DNA of 8,923 bases from assembly GCA_913052045.1 (NCBI GenBank), contig CAJXDJ010000025.1:1-8923 (forward strand). Reading direction: 5' to 3'. Origin of the DNA: an uncultured Dehalococcoidia bacterium. Lineage in GTDB: Bacteria > Chloroflexota > Dehalococcoidia > Lucifugimonadales > GCA-2712585. Shown in pieces: positions 6,881 to 8,923 of this stretch. Made by a program: the position numbers and the translations under genes. The notes beneath the pieces were generated by a model. That model worked only from the letters and a program-made list of their open reading frames with translations, did not search any database and was not told the DNA's origin. The stretch's first letter is position 1. Each line of letters starts with the position of its first letter.

Positions 6881-8248
6881 CTACTCAAACTCCGCTAAGT
6901 TTACAGCCTCAATATATTGTTCAGGATTCAATATTTGACTAGCAGCCTGGTTGGAGAATTCGTAGATATCACCAACCCAGATAACCATACAAAGACCCAA
7001 TCCCGAAGCCATGACTAACGGTATGAGATGTTTCCAATACTCTTTCAGCGGCACTGTCCTCTGTTCAATGTTCGAATCTTTGGGCTGACCCCAAAAAACC
7101 CATTGCCAGATCTTCATCATCATAAATCCCGTTAAAACACTTCCCAACAAAATTATACCCGAGGAGATATAACCGCTAGTGGAATGTAGAGCAAAGCCCG
7201 CCTGTAACAAAGCTAATTTTGCCCAAAATCCCACGAACGGTGGTATTCCTGACACGGAAAAAGCCAATATAAGGAACATAGCTGCCATCCACGGATAGAT
7301 CCTGGATAATCCACCTAATCGATATATATTTCCTGTTCCACTGCTACGTTCTATAAGCCCGGATACAATAAACAGGCCGGCTTTGATAGGCATATACTGG
7401 AGCATAAAGAAAATAGAAGCCGCTAGTGAGCCTATAGTAAATAAACTCAATCCCAATAACATGAATCCTACCTGACTGATTACATCCCAAGAAAGAATAG
7501 TCCTCAAATCCCGTTGCCCCAAGGCCCCGAGTACGCCTATAAGAATACTTAAACAGGCAATGGTCAACATTATTGGTTGAAACAAGGTGTGTTCGTAGTT
7601 AAGTGCCAACCCAAATATACGTATCATGGAATATACACCTACTTTTGTCAGAACCGCACCAAAAAATATTGCAACTCCAGGCGAAATATAGGTATAAGCC
7701 CCAGGAAGCCAGAAATGGAGAGGTACGATGGCGGATTTAACTCCAAATGCAGTCAGTAAAAACATGGAAGCTACTGTCAACATTCCAGTGTTTTCCAATG
7801 CCGCTGATCTGACCGCTATATGGGCCATGTTTAACGTTCCCACTTCTCCGTAAACCAGTCCTATCCCAATCAATAAACTTGCTGAGGCCATAACGTTAAT
7901 AACGACATACTTAAAAGCGGCCTCGATCTGAATTCGTTTAGCACCAATGACCATAAGAGCATAAGACGACAACAGCGTCACTTCGAAAAATACAAAAAGA
8001 TTAAACAAATCTCCCGTCATAAATACACCGTTAACCCCAGCGAGGAGCATCAACAGGAAGGGATGGATATAATTGCCTCGGGTTGTATCGTGAAATAGAA
8101 CGACAAAAGTAAAACTCATCAAGCTTATCAGTGACGCTACGGATACCATTAGAACACCAAACAGATCGGCCACCAATACTATGCCAAACGGAGCATCCCA
8201 GTCGCCCAAGTTTGTTACAAGAATTCCGCCGTACCAAACCTTATGCAA
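6881..8248 (-). CDS. mnhD: Na+/H+ antiporter subunit D (Mnh/Mrp complex), 5'-truncated
   Basis: Homologue of the proton-pumping complex I subunits NuoL/M/N and a core ion-translocating subunit of the antiporter. 455 residues are present, starting at the family's WxGGILVxNLGxWxAPFGIVLVADL segment, which normally lies some 55-60 residues in. The first helix or two are therefore missing. Key residues remain: Glu89 in LFVFFEVTLLSSYAL, Lys171 in the GVKSAIVPLHFWLP segment and Lys202 in GAVLTKVGVY. The coordinate 8248 is merely the first TTG in frame, without an SD; a stop lies in frame at 8290-8288. Similarity to the family persists to about residue 3, so the break lies at ~8249-8290, where base composition changes sharply. 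mnhA-C are expected further upstream in an intact operon. Either a pseudogene or, more likely, an assembly break. Confidence 0.9.
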   Translation of the reverse strand: MHKVWYGGILVTNLGDWDAPFGIVLVADLFGVLMVSVASLISLMSFTFVVLFHDTTRGNYIHPFLLMLLAGVNGVFMTGDLFNLFVFFEVTLLSSYALMVIGAKRIQIEAAFKYVVINVMASASLLIGIGLVYGEVGTLNMAHIAVRSAALENTGMLTVASMFLLTAFGVKSAIVPLHFWLPGAYTYISPGVAIFFGAVLTKVGVYSMIRIFGLALNYEHTLFQPIMLTIACLSILIGVLGALGQRDLRTILSWDVISQVGFMLLGLSLFTIGSLAASIFFMLQYMPIKAGLFIVSGLIERSSGTGNIYRLGGLSRIYPWMAAMFLILAFSVSGIPPFVGFWAKLALLQAGFALHSTSGYISSGIILLGSVLTGFMMMKIWQWVFWGQPKDSNIEQRTVPLKEYWKHLIPLVMASGLGLCMVIWVGDIYEFSNQAASQILNPEQYIEAVNLAEFE

Positions 8249-8923
8249 TCGTAGATGTAGCTCGGTCGGACAGGGGGGGGGAAGGGCTTACGGAACGTTT
8301 CGCAACGTGGGAAACCGGAATTCGAGATCCGCGGATCCATCTCAGCGAGAAGTGAAAAGCCTCGATCTTGGCGGCTGGAAGCGCGCCCTCGGCCGTCCTG
8401 TGCTCGATGCACGTCCACCTCTGCGCCGTGACTGGTGGGGCAAAGCCCGTGGTTGCCCCTCTCCGGCCTGCCTGCAAAGAAGCTGGTGGTTCCCTGCGCC
8501 AGATTTTGTGCTTTGGCTCGATCCGCCATTTTGAGCAAACGGGGCCGGCCGGCACATCTGGCACAGGTCGGTCACTGGAAATCGGATATGCGTCACTGAT
8601 GCTTCGGCGGATTATTTTCACGCGGGCATGGCTCCAGGTGGCTCTATCAACTTTCCCGAGGGCTTTCTTTGCTCTCCCCCTGCAGCGTGCGCCCGGCCCT
8701 ATTTGCAGCCAGGGGGTGCGCGGCTATCTGTCGGCCCAGGCATCTGCGGCACAAGCAGGGTCACTCCGTGTGTATCACTCTTGGGGCCGTACCCGAATTC
8801 GGCAGCTCTAGCGCGATGACCCACGAGTCAAGAGTGTGGCCCTCCGGCCTCGACCCGCCGTTTGGCCGCCTTCTCTGGGCTGCCCGCTCGGCCGCAGCTT
8901 GCCCCGGCTGCCCATGGGGTGGG
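8249..8923. other. G/C-rich region of unknown origin, no recognisable gene
   Basis: About 675 bases with far higher G/C than the rest (40 of 60 bases at 8401-8460). It opens with a run of nine Gs (8273-8281). Several overlapping frames are open on both strands, the longest from a TTG at 8368 to 8811 on the plus strand (147 residues). None shows a domain I recognise, a good SD or an ATG start, and open frames are common by chance at this G/C content. A 7-bp hairpin (GGGGCAA 8437-8443 with TTGCCCC 8453-8459) lacks a T run. No tRNA, rRNA, transposase or terminal repeats are seen. Confidence 0.7.

Noticed and set aside
8437..8459. Hairpin GGGGCAA/TTGCCCC as a terminator or structured RNA
   Set aside because: No T run on either strand and no gene end nearby; expected by chance in such G/C-rich sequence.
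8368..8811. 147-residue plus-strand open frame in the G/C-rich tail
   Set aside because: TTG start without SD, no recognisable domain, and several competing frames of similar quality on both strands; not supported as a gene.

Overview
The window is a fragment of a moderately AT-rich bacterial chromosome (for example 27 of 60 bases are G/C at 7201-7260). Housekeeping genes sit at the left and a membrane-transport operon at the right. The last ~650 bases differ sharply in composition and look foreign to the rest. The beta clamp and the HypE-like AIR-synthase protein remind me of Chloroflexota (SAR202/Dehalococcoidia-like) proteins. That placement is from memory of family sequences and is not proven. 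Genes use ATG, GTG and TTG starts, Shine-Dalgarno (SD) sequences mostly 6-8 nt upstream, and sigma70-type promoters.

Layout. At 1-75 (minus) is a complete tRNA-Thr(CGU) with encoded CCA and a good promoter just upstream. At 182-1327 (minus) is dnaN, with a clear promoter and SD that fix its start downstream of the longest possible reading frame. At 1465-1490 is an intrinsic terminator for a small helix-turn-helix gene at 1518-1745 (minus), which has its own near-consensus promoter. An AT-rich divergent spacer separates it from a plus-strand AIR-synthase/HypE-like ATP-binding protein (1945-2955). That gene converges on a long minus-strand block.

The minus-strand block from ~8250 down to 3018 reads mnhD (5'-truncated) - mnhE - mnhF - mnhG - PLP-dependent threonine/serine dehydratase-like enzyme - 14-TM MFS exporter. 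The E/F, F/G and G/dehydratase pairs overlap, and the exporter follows after 50 nt with no visible terminator, so this is probably one operon. MnhD-G are part of the multisubunit Na+/H+ antiporter (Mrp/Mnh), which keeps sodium and pH balance across the membrane. MnhA, B and C would be expected upstream of mnhD.

They cannot be seen here because mnhD loses its first ~55 residues at about 8249-8290. There the sequence turns abruptly G/C-rich (40 of 60 bases at 8401-8460), after a run of nine Gs, and no recognisable gene follows to the end. This could be a true rearrangement, but an assembly or amplification chimera at a contig end is the simpler explanation. I found no CRISPR array, insertion sequence, rRNA or clear new defence or mobile system.
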